64,000 nucleotides of DNA from Capnocytophaga bilenii (GTDB taxonomy: Bacteria > Bacteroidota > Bacteroidia > Flavobacteriales > Flavobacteriaceae): the NCBI RefSeq assembly GCF_017565765.1, contig NZ_JAGDYP010000002.1, forward strand, positions 372,001-436,000, given 5' to 3'. The position numbers were made by a program, and so were the translations under genes. Below the pieces are notes generated by a model, which made no database searches, was not told where the DNA came from, and saw only the letters and a list, made by a program, of their open reading frames with translations. Every line of letters begins with the position of its first letter. Position 1 is the stretch's first letter. This document shows positions 61,121 through 64,000 of the stretch, in pieces.

Positions 61121-62107
61121 ATGAGAAAATGGATATTGGTAGCATTGTTACTATGTAGTGTTACGGCTTTGGCACAAGTACGCAAGGCTAAGGCTCAGAT
61201 AGTATCTGCAAAGGTGGAGCCTATAAAGATGCCTAAAGATACTACTACAATACGACTGACATTTAACCGAATGAAGCGTGCGGAGGAAAAATGGTTTAAA
61301 TTTAACCAAGTTACGCTGAATATGAGTGAGGTGGCGTTCTCTAACTGGAGTGCTGGAGGTGAAAACTCGGTATCGGGGCTTATGACGGGGCGTTTTAGGA
61401 GACGGTACAACGAACGTACTTTTTTTTGGGATAATATATTGGAGATTGATTATGGTATCAATGCACAAACGGGACGAGAATTGCGAAAAACGGACGATAA
61501 GTTTTTGATTGTATCATCGTTTGGCTATAGGGGGAACACTCAATCATATTGGTACTATACAGCTCGTTACCAGCTGCTTACACAGATGAGTAACGGATAT
61601 AAATACCCTGATACGGATCATCCTATTTCAAAATTATTTGCGCCTGCCTATATTACTTTTGGTTTGGGGGCGGAATATGCGCCACAACGGATAAAGCTCA
61701 ATTTATTTCTATCGCCTATGACGCTAAAAACGACTGTGGTGCTAAATAAGGCACTATCGGAACAGGGGGCTTTTGGGGTAGAACAAGGCAAGCGAACCAA
61801 TTCGGAACTGGGTTTTTCAATATCGGGCAGGTGGGATAAAAAGCTGATGGAGAATATGGATTTGAACACGAATTTCACGCTGTACGGTGATTATTTGAAG
61901 AACTTTGGGAATATAGATATAGACTGGGAGACGGGCTTGAACCTGAAGGTGAACAACTATGTACAAGCACGTATTGGGTTGCATATAAAATATGATGACG
62001 ATGTGAAGTTTGAGAGCTATAAAGACAATGCAGGCGTAACACATTCTTATGGGGCAAGGACGCAGTTTAAGCAGTTATTGGGGGTAGGTGTATTATATAC
62101 TTTTTAG
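61121..62107 (+). CDS. DUF3078 domain-containing outer-membrane-associated protein
   Basis: 328 residues from ATG 61121; a GTG one codon upstream is less likely. Signal peptide MRKWILVALLLCSVTALAQ. After a short basic linker, DUF3078 features are seen: WFKFNQVTLNMSEVAFSNWSAGGENSVSGL and NILEIDYGINAQ, then a run of beta strands and an aromatic terminus, GVGVLYTF, typical of outer-membrane beta-barrels. It is a conserved Bacteroidota barrel-like protein of unknown role. Confidence 0.82.
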   Translation: MRKWILVALLLCSVTALAQVRKAKAQIVSAKVEPIKMPKDTTTIRLTFNRMKRAEEKWFKFNQVTLNMSEVAFSNWSAGGENSVSGLMTGRFRRRYNERTFFWDNILEIDYGINAQTGRELRKTDDKFLIVSSFGYRGNTQSYWYYTARYQLLTQMSNGYKYPDTDHPISKLFAPAYITFGLGAEYAPQRIKLNLFLSPMTLKTTVVLNKALSEQGAFGVEQGKRTNSELGFSISGRWDKKLMENMDLNTNFTLYGDYLKNFGNIDIDWETGLNLKVNNYVQARIGLHIKYDDDVKFESYKDNAGVTHSYGARTQFKQLLGVGVLYTF

Positions 62108-62112
62108 AGCTG

Positions 62113-62715
62113 ATGTTTTTAGAAAATACAATCAATAATGCCGAAAAATCGGGGTGGATAGAGGTGATATGTGGTTCGATGTTTTCGGGGAAGACAGAGG
62201 AATTGATAAGGCGGTTGCGGCGGGCACAATTTGCCAAGCAACGGGTAGAGATATTCAAGCCTTCGTTTGACACTCGTTATGACGACACTAACATTGTATC
62301 GCACAATGCCAATGAGATACCCTCTACTCCTGTGGAGGCGGCAGCGAGTATACTGTTGCTTGCCGATGGTTGTGATGTGGTGGGAATAGATGAGGCGCAA
62401 TTTTTTGACGATGAGATAGTGAATGTGTGTAATGCTCTTGCTAACAGAGGGGTGCGGGTGATAGTTGCGGGTTTGGATATGGACTATAAAGGGAGACCAT
62501 TTGGGCCGATGCCAAACTTAATGGCTACAGCAGAATATGTTACTAAAGTGCACGCTGTGTGTACGCATACGGGGAATTTGGCACACTACAGTTATAGAAA
62601 AGTGGCTAATAATGAGCAACGTATGCTGGGTGAAGCTGATAGTTATGAACCTGTAAGCAGGGCTGCTTATATACGGCTGATAGAAGGTGAAGAAAAAAAA
62701 GTTGATAAAAAATAG
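62113..62715 (+). CDS. tdk: Thymidine kinase (type II)
   Basis: 200 residues. P-loop GSMFSGKTEELIRRL, Asp-Glu motif GIDEAQFFDDEIV, and the lasso region VTKVHAVCTHTGNLAHYSY. The usual four zinc Cys are largely missing: one Cys (AVCTH) remains and the C-terminal one is Ser (YEPVSRAAY). It phosphorylates thymidine in salvage. Its start is five bases after the DUF3078 stop. The tmRNA gene follows. Confidence 0.93.
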   Translation: MFLENTINNAEKSGWIEVICGSMFSGKTEELIRRLRRAQFAKQRVEIFKPSFDTRYDDTNIVSHNANEIPSTPVEAAASILLLADGCDVVGIDEAQFFDDEIVNVCNALANRGVRVIVAGLDMDYKGRPFGPMPNLMATAEYVTKVHAVCTHTGNLAHYSYRKVANNEQRMLGEADSYEPVSRAAYIRLIEGEEKKVDKK

Positions 62716-62736
62716 TGTTGATTAAAAAAGTTTTTG

Positions 62737-62744
62737 TACTTTTG
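62737..62744 (+). promoter_or_regulatory. -7 element for the tmRNA gene
   Basis: TACTTTTG then C, 20 bases before the tmRNA 5-prime end; a TTG -33 word (62718-62720) overlaps the end of tdk. Confidence 0.6.
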
Positions 62745-62763
62745 CAGCGTAAAAATGACACTT

Positions 62764-63163
62764 GGGGTCGACCGGTTTTGACAGTAAGTGACATTGAAGA
62801 GTAAGCATACCGAGCTGTGAAATGAATGCTCGATAAAATCTATTTCAAAAGTTTAAATGGCGAGAATAACTACGCTCTTGCTGCTTAATCTGAAGTAATA
62901 GTAGGATTTTAAGCTATATCCCTACAGGTAGGGAGGCGAGATGTCTCTAAAAAGCCCTTGTTGACGGCGTTTTGTACAGAGGCACCATAAAAGTCAACAT
63001 TGAGCCTGCGGTAAGCTTCTGCTAAGGGTTCGTGAATAGAGGAGGCTAGGCGTAAAGTGGGCGGTTTTTGGTCAGCTTTACGAAGAAAATGAAACAAAAA
63101 CTAAGTATGTAGAAAGCTTTTTGATGGCTTATTTGGACGAGAGTTCGATTCTCTCCGACTCCA
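62764..63163 (+). ncRNA. ssrA: Transfer-messenger RNA (tmRNA)
   Basis: About 400 bases. The 5-prime end ggggtcg pairs with the 3-prime cgactcc to form the acceptor stem (one G-T pair), with a T-arm gagagttcgattctctc. A discriminator A follows; CCA is not encoded. The tag frame starts at ggc (62859) and reads G-E-N-N-Y-A-L-A-A-stop, so with the Ala carried by the tmRNA the tag is AGENNYALAA, close to known Bacteroidota tags. It rescues stalled ribosomes and marks the nascent chain for degradation. smpB is not in the window. Confidence 0.95.
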
Positions 63164-63171
63164 CGGGGGAA

Positions 63172-63222
63172 GAAAGGGTTGCTTGGGGGTTCTTCGGAAC
63201 TTTTGGGCAGCCTTTTCTATTT
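63172..63222 (+). terminator. Terminator after the tmRNA gene
   Basis: aaagggttgc ... gggcagccttt with the inner hairpin gttc-ttcg-gaac (63189-63200) followed by tctattt. Confidence 0.75.
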
Positions 63223-63235
63223 GTATTTAGTAGAA

Positions 63236-64000
63236 TCAGGAGAAGATTTTGATGATGTTATCTACTATGCCATAATTGAGTTTTTTGGCTAATTGTTGTA
63301 ATTGTTCCTTTATGGCGTGACGTTGGGAAAGTTTGGTTTTCTTGGTGCGTTTTAGGGCAATGAGGTATTGTTGTATTTCTTCATAATATTGTGTTTTCCA
63401 ATGGGGTTGTCGTCTCGACTCTAAAAGAGGAATGCTATCGTCAAAAAGATGGAGCATTTCAACAGTTTGTGCTGCGAAATTGGTATCGCGTTCATAGACG
63501 AAATTTTTGGATTGATGTTCTACTGGGTCTTCTGACAGGAATAGTTCTTCACTAAAGCTGTTGTAAATTTCTATAGCAAAATCTATTCTACCCATCCAAA
63601 TGAGGGCGTTGCAGAGTTTGGAAATGAGTATATCGGGGGTATGGAAGTATTCGCCAAAAACGTGTAGAGGTTTGGCGATCAGGTTGCGATTGAGAGCAGC
63701 CTCGGCAATGCTCACTACTTGCTTTTCATTGCCGTGTAGGTGGGCTTGTATTACCTTGGCGATAGTGTAACGGGTTTCAGGGTAATGAAAGAAGCTGTCG
63801 GGGTACTCTTTGTATATGCTTTCTATGTATTTATCGGCGTTTTTAATGTACTTTTCTACTTTTTTGACCGTTTCTCTCCCCCCCCCGTTGCTGGCGAAAA
63901 ACGCTCCGTATGCAAGGAAAGAGTTTTGGCATACGCGGAGGTGTTCTAAGGGGTTGGTAGTGAGGTAATGTTCTATGAGTTGCACGTAGGACGGGTCTTT
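63236..64000 (-). CDS. Hypothetical helical protein (partial, N-terminus outside window)
   Basis: The frame is open to the window edge: five codons (KDPSY) precede the Met at 63985, so the true start is probably outside. The visible 254 residues are all helical with TPR-like spacing (SFLAYGAFFASNGGG, YTIAKVIQAHLHGNEKQVV, ALNRNLIAKPLHVF, LIWMGRIDFAIEIYNSF). No family recognised. A run of nine C (63878-63886; G9 on the coding strand, codons for Asn-Gly-Gly-Gly) is a likely slippage hot spot that would switch the frame. Confidence 0.7.
   Translation of the reverse strand, partial: KDPSYVQLIEHYLTTNPLEHLRVCQNSFLAYGAFFASNGGGRETVKKVEKYIKNADKYIESIYKEYPDSFFHYPETRYTIAKVIQAHLHGNEKQVVSIAEAALNRNLIAKPLHVFGEYFHTPDILISKLCNALIWMGRIDFAIEIYNSFSEELFLSEDPVEHQSKNFVYERDTNFAAQTVEMLHLFDDSIPLLESRRQPHWKTQYYEEIQQYLIALKRTKKTKLSQRHAIKEQLQQLAKKLNYGIVDNIIKIFS

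Noticed and set aside
62909-63097. A 62-codon minus-strand frame in the tmRNA gene
   Set aside because: The region is structured tmRNA; the frame is accidental.
1-64000. tRNA or rRNA genes
   Set aside because: Scanning by eye for T-arm and anticodon-arm patterns found only the tRNA-like domain of the tmRNA; a covariance search could still reveal one that I missed.

Overview
The window is chromosomal DNA of a Bacteroidota bacterium of the Flavobacteriia, and by gene content probably Capnocytophaga or a close relative (inference; no 16S gene is present). Support comes from the recurrent TAnnTTTG -7 promoter element upstream of many genes, the near absence of Shine-Dalgarno sequences, an AT-rich base composition, an Asp/Glu-specific S46 peptidase (DPP11 type), alternative complex III genes, a flavobacterial-type DnaJ, and a tmRNA whose tag reads (A)GENNYALAA.

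Layout. 1-4768 (minus): a capsule or exopolysaccharide export pair (Wzz-like, cut by the window edge, and an SLBB export protein), then an rRNA methyltransferase. 4824-10323 (plus): sbcD, an orphan antitoxin, a TerC-type membrane protein, a complete RelE/ParE-type toxin-antitoxin pair, the DNA polymerase III delta-prime subunit and purB. 10405-14117 (minus): secA and a small DUF2795 protein. 14118-15117 has no protein gene but carries an 11-bp minisatellite and a candidate small RNA with a strong terminator. An orphan sigma-54 response regulator follows.

About 16.6-20.5 kb and 26.1-29.0 kb form a decayed accessory region. It holds IS1595-family remnants that share the same in-frame TAG, MITE-like inverted-repeat elements, a C-terminal relic of a MobC/TraG-type coupling protein, a probable relic of the type VI secretion gene tssK, and several lone lipoproteins or secreted proteins of unknown function. 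Between the two halves are a GH3-serine hydrolase fusion, murD and ftsW.

29.0-32.4 kb (plus) holds hemH, hemJ and dxs. 32.4-44.3 kb (minus) holds a calcium-loop repeat lipoprotein, an unusual alternative complex III locus (ActB, a single-polypeptide ActC-ActD-ActE fusion, and a short ActF; no ActA), a DPP11 peptidase and a large Sel1-repeat protein. 44.3-46.7 kb (minus) holds a DUF3108 protein, rsgA and a CvpA-like protein. 46.8-48.7 kb is a repeat-rich patch with broken toxin-antitoxin and putative toxin-immunity modules. From 48.7 kb come uvrB, an antitoxin whose toxin is internally deleted, glyS, a PAS protein, a PpiD/SurA-type chaperone, pdxH, grpE-dnaJ, an antitoxin whose toxin is cut by a MITE, manA-fabH-DUF3078-tdk, the tmRNA gene, and a partial hypothetical gene with a nine-base homopolymer.

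Two themes stand out. The first is the fused, compact alternative complex III. The second is a set of dispersed short repeats (a REP-like 'gcgcaagcttgtagcttgtgc' hairpin, an adjoining aattcaaaattcataattc tract, and MITEs with tgtccgaaaagtttt ends) that sit again and again at the broken ends of toxin, transposase and secretion genes. Everything is read from sequence by eye; no database search was run.
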